Positions 1 through 6,004 of a DNA stretch of 6,595 nt are shown one piece after another. Under the pieces are notes generated by a model. It did not search any database. It was not told the DNA's origin and saw only the letters and a list, made by a program, of their open reading frames with translations. How positions within the stretch are numbered: the stretch's first letter is position 1; the number at the start of each line of letters is the position of its first letter. The translations under genes were made by a program, and so were the position numbers. The stretch is from Clostridia bacterium (GTDB taxonomy: Bacteria; Bacillota; Clostridia; Oscillospirales; CAG-272): positions 1-6,595 of the forward strand of contig JAFOGE010000048.1 in assembly GCA_017386965.1 (NCBI GenBank), read 5' to 3'.

Positions 1-1
1 A

Positions 2-751
2 AGCGAGAGCGATTACGTGTACAGTCTTGTCAAGCTCCGAGAGCAAGAGCATGACGCCGTGGGAGATGCTCCTGCGGACGGCGATACACCGGGGGTTACG
101 GTATCCTTCGTTCCCTTTGCGTGTCGGGTGCTGCTCGACTGTTTGTCCCTTCCTACGGATGAAAACAGGCGCAGATTGGATGGCGAGATCGACCGCGTGG
201 TGGTGCGCAGAGGACAGAGGCACCATGAGAGCCTGAAGCGGTATTTCATCAATCCACGGGCCGAGGCTCCCTATCTGATAGCGGATCGATACGTCAAGCG
301 GATTGCTTCTCTTGCCGCAAACGCAACGATTGGCGTTCCGGAGCATTACAGGGAGCTTGCACGACGCAAGCACGCAAGAGTGCGTAGGTTGATCGAAGCA
401 CTCAATCAAGCGGCGGGACGTGTTGTTTGTGATCATGAAAAAATTTATCTTCAGAATGCAGAGCATTTGACCGAGCAGGAATATGACGCCATTCTGATTA
501 CGCATACGTCAAACCCTTCGCGCTATTCCTTTGCGGCAGAGGTGGCCTATCATACAAGGTTTTTAACTCCTCTTGCAAGGATTCGAATGCCGTTTCTGAA
601 AAAATCGGTTTACGATTCTGCCGTGCGGGCGGATATGACGATCGGCGATGCCGAGTGGGGAGGCTTTGCTCCGTTTTACCGAGAAAGCTCCCGAATTGTA
701 AAACAACAGTATGAATTACACCAAAAGCTTCCGACGGAGGAGAACAAATGA
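2..751 (+). CDS. Uncharacterised soluble protein, 5' end outside window
   Basis: I do not recognise this family. The frame is open from base 2 to a TGA at 749-751, giving 249 visible residues. The first in-frame GTG (17) has no Shine-Dalgarno site before it and codons upstream of it stay open, so the gene most likely begins left of the window. The protein is rich in Arg, His and Glu, has no hydrophobic stretch long enough for a membrane segment and no visible signal peptide, so it is probably cytoplasmic. The middle (about bases 300-460) looks helical and basic, with the segment YRELARRKHARVRRLIEAL. The C-terminal third contains aromatic and charged patches such as EWGGFAPFYRESSR. Its stop overlaps the start of the receiver-domain gene by 4 bases (ATGA), so the two are probably translationally coupled and may act together, but no function can be assigned. 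Confidence 0.75.
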   Translation, partial: SESDYVYSLVKLREQEHDAVGDAPADGDTPGVTVSFVPFACRVLLDCLSLPTDENRRRLDGEIDRVVVRRGQRHHESLKRYFINPRAEAPYLIADRYVKRIASLAANATIGVPEHYRELARRKHARVRRLIEALNQAAGRVVCDHEKIYLQNAEHLTEQEYDAILITHTSNPSRYSFAAEVAYHTRFLTPLARIRMPFLKKSVYDSAVRADMTIGDAEWGGFAPFYRESSRIVKQQYELHQKLPTEENK

Positions 752-1122
752 CGGTTGTTTGTGTGGATGATCATCCCATTCTGCTCAAGGGCCTTTTGAA
801 AAGCGTGCGGCAGCTTTTGCCGGACGCAAGCATTGTTGCTTTGGCGAATGCGGATGAGGCAATCGGCTTTGCAAAGGAGAACGGGTGCGACGTCCTGATC
901 AGCGAGATCGAGCTGTGCGGCGTTGACGGCCTGACGCTTGCAAAGGCGGTTAAGAAATTGAATCCCAAGGTGAATATTATCTTCTTGACGGTCTGCGATG
1001 AAAAGGAGCATGCCAAGGAGGTGTTTCAGATCAAGCCCAGCGGATATCTTTTGAAGCCTGCCAAGCAGGAGCAGCTTGCGCTTGAATTAAACAATCTCCG
1101 GTATGCCGCCTGCGCTGTGTGA
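748..1122 (+). CDS. Stand-alone response-regulator receiver (REC) domain with Glu at the phosphorylation site
   Basis: This 124-residue protein is one CheY-like receiver domain with no output domain. Seen in the sequence: the acidic pair D7/D8 in VCVDDHP, the switch threonine T81 in IIFLT, and the conserved lysine K103 followed by Pro in GYLLKPAK. The site that is normally the phosphorylated Asp, in the strand DVLISEIEL, is Glu (E53, codon GAG at 904-906), followed by GVDG. In receiver families a D-to-E change sometimes mimics the phosphorylated state, so this may be a constitutively 'on' or phosphorylation-independent module; that is inference. The ATG at 748 has GGAGG (736-740) seven bases upstream and overlaps the stop of the preceding gene. 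The C-terminal sequence LELNNLRY resembles the end of REC domains that in Clostridia often continue into a DNA-binding domain, so this could be a shortened form. No histidine kinase is visible nearby. Confidence 0.88.
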   Translation: MTVVCVDDHPILLKGLLKSVRQLLPDASIVALANADEAIGFAKENGCDVLISEIELCGVDGLTLAKAVKKLNPKVNIIFLTVCDEKEHAKEVFQIKPSGYLLKPAKQEQLALELNNLRYAACAV

Positions 1123-1123
1123 T

Positions 1124-1129
1124 AGGAGG
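1124..1129 (+). promoter_or_regulatory. Orphan Shine-Dalgarno site with no intact reading frame behind it
   Basis: A perfect AGGAGG lies just after the stop of the receiver gene. At the expected distance (9 bases) there is only ATA at 1139. In that frame ATG 1148 also appears, but the frame stops at 1178-1180 after ten further residues. It may be the translation signal of a gene lost by mutation. Confidence 0.45.
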
Positions 1130-1142
1130 TTCCGCAAAATAG

Positions 1143-1280
1143 AACGGATGGATCTTATCTGTCTGTGGGCGCGGAGCTGATCCCGTTGTAGGTGCGCTTT
1201 TGCCGATCGCGACCTACATCCCATTCGTTGTCTGGAGAATCAAAAATAAAATAGGAAAATCTCGGGAGGAGAAGAAATGA
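1143..1280 (+). pseudogene. Possible remnant of a small membrane protein gene
   Basis: One frame is open from 1143 to a TGA at 1278-1280 but has no ATG or GTG start. It reads as a plausible protein tail with the hydrophobic run VVGALLPIATYIPFVVW followed by a basic end (RIKNKIGK), like a membrane helix with a cytoplasmic tail. Just upstream a second frame (1150-1188) reads YLSVGAELIP, and a third (1139-1180) begins behind the orphan Shine-Dalgarno site. Joined by indels, these could make a short gene that started near 1139. The last codons coincide with the ribosome binding site of the next gene, so part of the reading is accidental. The alternative is ordinary intergenic sequence with a chance open frame. 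Confidence 0.3.
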
Positions 1281-1561
1281 AAAAGATCCTTTATTGTATG
1301 CTGCTTGGCGCAGAGCTATTCGTTGGGACACTGCTGATGATCGCTTTGTGCAATAGCTCTTTGTACATTCCCGTCGCGTTGGTAGTCCTGGCCATGGTGG
1401 CACTGCTGACCTGGCAGATCAAGTCCTTTCGCAAGACGGAAGACCCCGCAAGAAGGCGGAAGATCCTTTTGCGGATCGCCTTGATCCTGCTGATTCCCGG
1501 CGCCGTTTTTATGATTACGTATATTGCTGTCGCGATTGCATTTATTATCGCATTTATCTGA
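1277..1561 (+). CDS. Small three-helix integral membrane protein
   Basis: This 94-residue protein is almost wholly hydrophobic. Predicted membrane segments lie at about residues 4-24, 30-47 and 63-93; the last is long and could be one tilted helix or a tight hairpin. The loop at 49-65 is strongly basic (KSFRKTEDPARRRK), which with the N-terminal MKK puts the N-terminus and this loop in the cytoplasm by the positive-inside rule. The start is clear: GGGAGGAG (1264-1271) lies five bases before ATG 1277. No catalytic motif or known family is recognised. It sits between two stretches that look like broken genes, and hydrophobic small proteins of this kind are common as hypotheticals in Clostridia. 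Function unknown. Confidence 0.75.
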   Translation: MKKILYCMLLGAELFVGTLLMIALCNSSLYIPVALVVLAMVALLTWQIKSFRKTEDPARRRKILLRIALILLIPGAVFMITYIAVAIAFIIAFI

Positions 1562-1573
1562 AACAAGACTTGA

Positions 1574-1678
1574 TCAAGCGGAGCCGATATCATTGAGGCG
1601 ACCTACGGCGCCGAAATCATTCACCATGAATACGACGAGTCGATTCCAAACTCGTTTCGTATATTTAATTTTCAATAA
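1574..1678 (+). pseudogene. Possible coding remnant without a start codon
   Basis: A frame open from 1574 to TAA 1676-1678 reads as a plausible soluble protein tail: ADIIEATYGAEIIHHEYDE, followed by SIPNSFRIFNFQ. Codon third positions are mostly C or G, as in the neighbouring genes. It is preceded by an in-frame TGA (1571-1573), and no ATG, GTG or TTG start lies inside. It may be the 3' end of a gene lost by deletion. The same bases also hold a hairpin, so part of the segment may be regulatory instead. I do not recognise the family. Confidence 0.25.
1630..1662 (+). terminator. Hairpin upstream of the Pr6Pr-like gene, possible weak terminator or leader structure
   Basis: Bases 1630-1640 (ATACGACGAGT) pair with 1650-1662 (ACTCGTTTCGTAT). 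This gives an 11-bp stem with a two-base TT bulge (about 1655-1656) and a 9-base loop. The 3' side runs into an A/T-rich tract (ATTTAATTTTCAATAAAA) that has only short T runs. This could be a weak intrinsic terminator for the upstream genes, or a leader structure 36 bases before the start at 1698. The stem is fully paired apart from the bulge, but its GC content is modest. Confidence 0.4.
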
Positions 1679-1697
1679 AAAATGAAGGAGAAACACC

Positions 1698-2375
1698 ATG
1701 ATCAAAAACAGAACCGCACAATTAATTTACCAAACGATTTATTGCACGCTTGGCCTTGTAGGATTTATCGCCTGCTTGGGAATCTTTGACAATATTCAAA
1801 TGATTCGTTGGGATTTCTACGTTCACTTTACCAACCTGAGCAACTTCCTCTGCCTTGGCGTGATGATCGCCTCTCTGGTGCAGACGATAAGAAAAAAGGA
1901 AAACAGCTACGTTTCCACAGCCCCCCTTCTGAAATTTATCGGCGTACTCGGCATTCTTTTGACCTTCCTCGTATTTAACATTATGCTCGCAGGCGCAGAG
2001 GGCCGCGATCCCCAGGCAAACTGGAGAATTGGCAGCCTGTGCTTCCACGTCGTGCTTCCCATTATGTATATTGCAGACTGGTTCCTGTTCTACGAGCGCA
2101 AGAAGACCAAGTGGTATTATCCCGTCGCTTCGATCGGCTTTCCTCTTGCTTACGCAATCTTCCTTCTGATCCAGGCCGTTGTTTTGAAGTTCGACACCTC
2201 GATTCTGATTCCCACCACGACCACTCCTCTGATTTATCCCTATTTCTTTGTCAACCTTGATACGCAGGGCGTGGACGGCGTTTTGATGTGGATTGGAATC
2301 CTTTCTGTGGCGTTTGTCGCAGTTGGATTTGCCTTCTTCGGATTGGACAGACTTGGAAAGAAACGCTCGAAATAA
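1698..2375 (+). CDS. Pr6Pr-like multi-helix membrane protein
   Basis: A 225-residue integral membrane protein with about six predicted helices (roughly residues 12-30, 44-62, 76-97, 111-131, 142-163 and 193-216). It matches my memory of the Pr6Pr family: a short YxHFTNLSN motif (41-49), a His in CFHVVLPIMYIADW (115-128) and scattered conserved prolines (P121, P142, P149, P172, P177, P181). The molecular function of that family is not established to my knowledge. Thr45 and His117 sit at the ends of predicted helices, as do the catalytic Thr and His of eukaryotic AIG1/ADTRP lipid hydrolases; a related role is speculation. The C-terminus is basic (GKKRSK), so it is probably cytoplasmic. Start ATG 1698 has AAGGAG about nine bases upstream. 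It is 28 bases before the next gene and may be co-transcribed with it. Confidence 0.75.
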   Translation: MIKNRTAQLIYQTIYCTLGLVGFIACLGIFDNIQMIRWDFYVHFTNLSNFLCLGVMIASLVQTIRKKENSYVSTAPLLKFIGVLGILLTFLVFNIMLAGAEGRDPQANWRIGSLCFHVVLPIMYIADWFLFYERKKTKWYYPVASIGFPLAYAIFLLIQAVVLKFDTSILIPTTTTPLIYPYFFVNLDTQGVDGVLMWIGILSVAFVAVGFAFFGLDRLGKKRSK

Positions 2376-2390
2376 ATTGTTGTTTGTCTA

Positions 2391-2397
2391 AAAGGAG
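2391..2397 (+). promoter_or_regulatory. Ribosome binding site that fixes the start of the solenoid protein at ATG 2404
   Basis: AAAGGAG ends six bases before ATG 2404. The in-frame TTG at 2398 directly abuts this site, leaving no spacer for ribosome positioning, so ATG 2404 is the better start. Confidence 0.8.
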
Positions 2398-2403
2398 TTG
2401 TCT

Positions 2404-3405
2404 ATGACGAAGGGAACAAAGGCTTTTCGAATTATTATTTGTATTCTTCTGGTACTGACAATGCTTTGCTGTGCGTTTTTTGCCGCGTCATTCGTTTTGC
2501 ACATTGACGAGGATGTGATGGGGGCGGAGTACGGCATCTGGGTTGCAGGCGTGAATGTAACAAGAGATAATCGGAAGGATATTTTAGGCGACGGAACCGT
2601 TTCCTATGACCCGGATTACAATCTGCTCACGCTCGAAAACGCGAAAATCGAATTCGATGACTCCGTCATTTATTCCGCGGTGGATTTGCAGATCGAGCTG
2701 ATCGGCGAAAATGAATTCGTGATGAAGGGCGAGTACGTTCCTGTAATTTATGCGTCGAATTATTTGCTTAGCAAGGATGTTGTCATTTTTGGGGAAGGAT
2801 CCCTGTCCGTTGACTTTGAAGGCGGAAGCGGGGATGCGATGGGGATTTTTGCGAAGAATCTCCGGGTGGAATCGGATATTACCATCACGATGCCCGATTG
2901 CTCGAATGTGACAAACGGAATCTATTGTGAGGGATCCTTGACCTTATTGGCCGGCGCGAACGTTACGGTAAACAACGGCGCGGGAGCATACAGCACGGCG
3001 GTGAAGGCCGCTCATAATTTGAACATCGAAGCCGGTTCGACGCTGAACGTATCCGCAAGACCCGGAAGCACCGAGCTTTGCAGAGGGGTTCATGTTGACG
3101 GCTCGCTATTCGTTTGGGGGAATGCAACCTTGAACGTTGCCGTGGATGATGCAGTTGCAAAAATCAGTGAGTGCATCAGCGTTTCCGGAATTTTGAAAAT
3201 GGAAGCCAACGCAACGGTGACGGCTTCTGCGAAAAAGGCTTACACCATCGAATGCTATGGCTCGATGGAGCTGAACAACGGTGCAAGCATTTCCGCTGCG
3301 ACCGAGGGGGAGGGCATTGACCTTCTTTGCTACGGAACAATCGTAGACTACGGAGCTACCGTGAATGCCGAAACGGAGGCTCTCGGAGGAATCCATCGAA
3401 AATAA
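2404..3405 (+). CDS. Membrane-anchored extracellular beta-solenoid repeat protein
   Basis: 333 residues. A basic N-terminus (MTKGTKAFR) precedes one hydrophobic helix at about 9-32, a signal anchor or uncleaved signal peptide. There is no lipobox, since neither Cys22 nor Cys23 follows G, A or S. The ectodomain opens with a module at about 42-83 (GIWVAGVNVT, then LGDGTVSYDPDYNLLTLENA) that I associate with surface proteins of gut Firmicutes. It is followed by about seven degenerate repeats whose S/N-L-x cores begin near residues 152, 178, 205, 234, 262, 287 and 312, each followed by a Gly/Ala/Asn turn and a T/S-V-x-A strand, as in SLTLLAGANVTVNN and NLNIEAGSTLNVSAR. The 25-29-residue spacing fits a parallel beta-helix. 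Cys175, Cys284 and Cys309 fall at the same repeat position. There is no sortase motif at the C-terminus. A role in surface binding, perhaps of carbohydrate, is inference only. Confidence 0.8.
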   Translation: MTKGTKAFRIIICILLVLTMLCCAFFAASFVLHIDEDVMGAEYGIWVAGVNVTRDNRKDILGDGTVSYDPDYNLLTLENAKIEFDDSVIYSAVDLQIELIGENEFVMKGEYVPVIYASNYLLSKDVVIFGEGSLSVDFEGGSGDAMGIFAKNLRVESDITITMPDCSNVTNGIYCEGSLTLLAGANVTVNNGAGAYSTAVKAAHNLNIEAGSTLNVSARPGSTELCRGVHVDGSLFVWGNATLNVAVDDAVAKISECISVSGILKMEANATVTASAKKAYTIECYGSMELNNGASISAATEGEGIDLLCYGTIVDYGATVNAETEALGGIHRK

Positions 3406-3453
3406 AATCGGACATTCATAACAATATTTTAAGCCTTACACAGGAGAAGAAAG

Positions 3454-3798
3454 ATGAAAAAGGATCTTATTTTTGCCCCCATTTTGTTGGTTGTTGGAAT
3501 TTTGCTGTTTTTGCTCAAGGTAACGGGCATTGGCGCACACATCGCGATCTCCGTGGTCGGTCTTTTGGTTTTGGCTGTGTATACCGCCGCAACCAAGAAG
3601 GAGTGGAAGGTTCCCGCTCTTGAGATCGTTATGAGAGCCTGCTACGGCATCGCACTGGTCACCGGCCCCCTCGTAATGAATCTGAAGGATATCCCGGCGC
3701 TTGCGATCGTTCACAAGGCAGGTGCGGCACTGTTCGTTGCACTTCTTGTCGTTTCGCTCGTGTATAAGCTTATCGTACATCAGAAGGCAAAGCATTAA
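3454..3798 (+). CDS. Small four-helix membrane protein next to the fumarate reductase genes
   Basis: A 114-residue hydrophobic protein with predicted helices at about 6-23, 28-47, 57-78 and 84-108, and basic ends (MKKD, KAKH). Positive-inside reasoning puts both termini in the cytoplasm. ATG 3454 is preceded by AGGAG (3442-3446) with a seven-base gap. Histidines at 29 and 87 lie at helix starts and could in principle bind a cofactor, but no recognised motif supports that. The next gene, a probable cytochrome b anchor, begins 41 bases downstream on the same strand with no terminator between, so this protein may belong to the same operon. It could be an accessory or second anchor of the complex, or an unrelated small membrane protein. 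I do not recognise the family. Confidence 0.75.
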   Translation: MKKDLIFAPILLVVGILLFLLKVTGIGAHIAISVVGLLVLAVYTAATKKEWKVPALEIVMRACYGIALVTGPLVMNLKDIPALAIVHKAGAALFVALLVVSLVYKLIVHQKAKH

Positions 3799-3839
3799 CA
3801 CGGGAATGCTCGCCAAGGAGTATCAAAAGGAGAAAGCGC

Positions 3840-4370
3840 ATGGTGCTACGTAAGATCAACGCGATCCTAGGTCTGTTGACCACCCTTTTTCTGCTGACTC
3901 ATGCCATTTCCACGTCCGTCTGGATGCTTTCAAGAGGAAGCGTTGCGCAGTGGGCCCCGATTGCCCCTTGGATCTTGGCGGGCTTGATGGCAGCGCATGC
4001 TTTTGTCAGCATCGATCTTGTGATTTCCCCCTACATGGAAGGGGAGAATCGCAGGGTGAAAAGCTATCTCAAAATGAATCGCTCGACTGTTTTTCAGCGA
4101 ATCAGCGGAATTTTGTTGATTGTCTTTACCGCATTGCACGTCGCGGGCGCGTCCGGTGCTATGCAGGCGCCTCACATCGTTCATGCGATCGTCCACCCTC
4201 TCCTTTTTGCGATTGCTTTGGCGCATGCTGCCGTTTCGACGGATAAGGCGTTGATCACCTTGGGGATCGGGAATGCCAGGTTTGTAAAAGCCGTTGGCGT
4301 GATCATGAGAGTGATCTGCGCCGCAACGCTGATCGCCGCTGTCATCGGCGTCTATCTTTACATATGGTGA
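3840..4370 (+). CDS. Probable fumarate reductase/succinate dehydrogenase cytochrome b membrane anchor
   Basis: 176 residues with five predicted membrane helices (about 6-28, 39-62, 87-106, 112-133 and 149-173), the layout of the single-subunit dihaem anchors of Wolinella FrdC and Bacillus SdhC. Each of the first four helices carries histidine: H21 (LLTHAIS), H53 (MAAHAF), H100 (TALHVAG), and H112/H115/H119/H129 in helix four. In the Wolinella enzyme the four haem ligands also lie one each in the first four of five helices, so two b haems are plausible here. The protein would anchor the catalytic subunits and exchange electrons with quinone, probably menaquinone. The assignment rests mainly on this pattern and on the flavoprotein gene 14 bases downstream. 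Overall sequence similarity is weak to my eye. Start ATG 3840 has AAGGAG about eight bases upstream. Confidence 0.7.
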   Translation: MVLRKINAILGLLTTLFLLTHAISTSVWMLSRGSVAQWAPIAPWILAGLMAAHAFVSIDLVISPYMEGENRRVKSYLKMNRSTVFQRISGILLIVFTALHVAGASGAMQAPHIVHAIVHPLLFAIALAHAAVSTDKALITLGIGNARFVKAVGVIMRVICAATLIAAVIGVYLYIW

Positions 4371-4371
4371 C

Positions 4372-4379
4372 GGAGGGGG
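4372..4379 (+). promoter_or_regulatory. Ribosome binding site that fixes the flavoprotein start at ATG 4385
   Basis: GGAGGGGG ends five bases before ATG 4385. The in-frame ATG at 4364 lies upstream of this site, inside the end of the preceding gene, and would add seven residues (MVTEGEN) before the FAD-binding strand that normally opens the protein. ATG 4385 is therefore preferred. Confidence 0.8.
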
Positions 4380-4384
4380 AAAAT

Positions 4385-6004
4385 ATGAAGCATGCTTTGA
4401 TTATTGGCAGCGGACTTTCCGGCCTTAGCTGTGCCATTCACCTGGCCGAAAACGGAATCCGCTCCACGCTCGTTTCACCCTATCCCTCGGAGAGAGCACA
4501 GTCCGTTATGGCGGCGGGAGGCATTAACGCCTCCCTCGGCCGGGAGGATTCTCCCGAAAGACATGCCGAGGATACCCTCAAAAGCGGAGGCGATATTGCC
4601 GGAAAAGAGGCGGTGTTGGGCCTCTGCTCCGCGGCACCGGAGATTGTCCGTGAGCTGGAACGGCTTGGCGTCGTATTCAGCAGAGAAGAGAACGGCGAGA
4701 TTGCGCTTCGCGCCTTTGGCGGACAAAGCCGCAACCGTACCGCTTACGCAGGCGCTTCCACGGGAAAGCAGATCATGTCTGCCTTGATTCGGGAAGCGAG
4801 AAAATACGAGGCCTCCGAGCAAATCAACCGATTGCTTGGCAGGCAGTTCCATTCGGTGCTGATCCGGGACGGAGAATGCTACGGTGCGTTGCTCTATAAC
4901 GAAAAAACGCGCGAAATTGAGATCGTATATGCGGATGCGGTCGTGGTTGCAACAGGAGGGCAAAACCTTCTGTTCGGCAAGACCACGGGCTCCACACAAT
5001 GCGACGGTTACGTTGCCGCCAAGCTCTATGAGCAGGGCGCGCGCCTAAAGAACCTGGAGTTCATTCAATACCATCCCACCACGGTGGAAACGCCGCAAAA
5101 GAGAATGCTGATCAGTGAAGCGGCGCGCGGTGAGGGAGGAAGACTTTACTACATCGAAAACGGCCGTAGAGTGTATTTCATGGAGGAGCTTTACGGCGAG
5201 CGCGGAAATTTAATGCCGCGCGACGTCGTTTCAAAATGCATTTACGACGCGCCCTCGCAGGTCTATCTGGACGTTGCGTCCCTTGGCGAAGGGGTCATTC
5301 GATCCCGCTTGTCCGAGGTAGCGGAGGTTTGCCGAAGGTATGCGGGAATCGACGTCACGAGGGAGAGCATTCCCGTGTATCCGTCCGTGCATTTCTTTAT
5401 GGGCGGTCTTGCGGTGGATGGCGAGCATAAGACCTCGATCAACCGCCTGTACGCAATCGGCGAATGCGCTTCGCGCTACCACGGTGCCAACCGTTTGGGA
5501 GGGAATTCCTTGCTGGCGGCCATTTACGGCGGCATCCTTGCCGCAAAGGCGATCGGTGCATTGGAAAAGCCTGATACGCTCCCCGATTTTAGTGCCTATA
5601 TTGCAGAGCAGAGAGAAACAATTTCCAAAGCGCTTGCGTCGAGGAGCCGCTTTTCCGCGGTTTACGTCCGAAATGAAATTGCAAAGCTGATGAACGATTG
5701 CCTGGGCATTACCCGTACGGAGGAAAAGCTGAACGAGGGCATTTGCAGCGTCGATTACTATCTTTCGATCAGTGATAAGCTGATGTTTGACTCGGACGTA
5801 TCTTCCTACGTGGGATATAGCATCAAGCCGATGCTGCTCCTGGCTCGCGCCATTCTTACCAGCGCCCTCGAGAGAAGGGAAACGCGCGGCGCGCACATTC
5901 GGGAGGACTATCCCGAGCGCAGTACCGCATATGACCGTTGCTCCGTTTGCGCCTATCGGAACGGAGAGCATCACGTTTCTTTTGAAAAGGAGGACGAAGC
6001 ATGA
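4385..6004 (+). CDS. frdA: Fumarate reductase/succinate dehydrogenase flavoprotein subunit
   Basis: 539 residues. It interconverts fumarate and succinate at an FAD site, passing electrons to or from the Fe-S subunit. The N-terminal strand ALIIGSGLSGLSCAIHLAENG (4-24) is the dinucleotide-binding fold. Active-site elements of the family are present: H230 in QYHPT, E245 in SEAARGEGG, R279 in MPRDVV, H336 in VHFFMGGL and R370 in HGANRLGGNSL; YAIGECA (356-362) is the second FAD motif. The position that in covalent enzymes is the flavin-bearing His of SHTVAAQGG is Gln39 (AQSVMAAGGI), so FAD is probably bound non-covalently. The C-terminus is short, with GAHIREDYPER followed by a CSVC pair (519-522). 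L-aspartate oxidase (NadB) is a related alternative, but the anchor gene before and the Fe-S gene after it favour FrdA/SdhA. The direction is not settled by sequence; the Gln and the anaerobe-like context favour fumarate reduction. Confidence 0.9.
   Translation: MKHALIIGSGLSGLSCAIHLAENGIRSTLVSPYPSERAQSVMAAGGINASLGREDSPERHAEDTLKSGGDIAGKEAVLGLCSAAPEIVRELERLGVVFSREENGEIALRAFGGQSRNRTAYAGASTGKQIMSALIREARKYEASEQINRLLGRQFHSVLIRDGECYGALLYNEKTREIEIVYADAVVVATGGQNLLFGKTTGSTQCDGYVAAKLYEQGARLKNLEFIQYHPTTVETPQKRMLISEAARGEGGRLYYIENGRRVYFMEELYGERGNLMPRDVVSKCIYDAPSQVYLDVASLGEGVIRSRLSEVAEVCRRYAGIDVTRESIPVYPSVHFFMGGLAVDGEHKTSINRLYAIGECASRYHGANRLGGNSLLAAIYGGILAAKAIGALEKPDTLPDFSAYIAEQRETISKALASRSRFSAVYVRNEIAKLMNDCLGITRTEEKLNEGICSVDYYLSISDKLMFDSDVSSYVGYSIKPMLLLARAILTSALERRETRGAHIREDYPERSTAYDRCSVCAYRNGEHHVSFEKEDEA

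Noticed and set aside
676..1011. Minus-strand open frame of 111 codons
   Set aside because: Overlaps the receiver gene, whose domain signature and ribosome binding site are clear.
1224..1251. Promoter-like TTCGTT-N17-TAAAAT before the small membrane protein
   Set aside because: The -35 hexamer agrees poorly with consensus, and A-rich stretches near start sites produce such matches by chance.
2467..2472. Lipobox at Cys22/Cys23 of the solenoid protein
   Set aside because: The residues before the cysteines are Leu and Cys, not Gly, Ala or Ser as lipoprotein signal peptidase needs; a signal anchor is more likely.
4475..4999. Minus-strand open frame of 174 codons
   Set aside because: Antisense shadow of the FAD-binding domain of the flavoprotein gene, without a ribosome binding site or recognisable motif.
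5231..5974. Long open frame on the minus strand (247 codons)
   Set aside because: It lies wholly inside the flavoprotein gene, whose active-site motifs are intact; the antisense protein looks like no family and is a by-product of codon bias.
4385..6004. L-aspartate oxidase (NadB) instead of fumarate reductase flavoprotein
   Set aside because: NadB also lacks the covalent-FAD His, but the adjacent Fe-S subunit with an ATGA overlap and the upstream five-helix anchor fit a membrane fumarate reductase complex; no nadA or nadC is seen.
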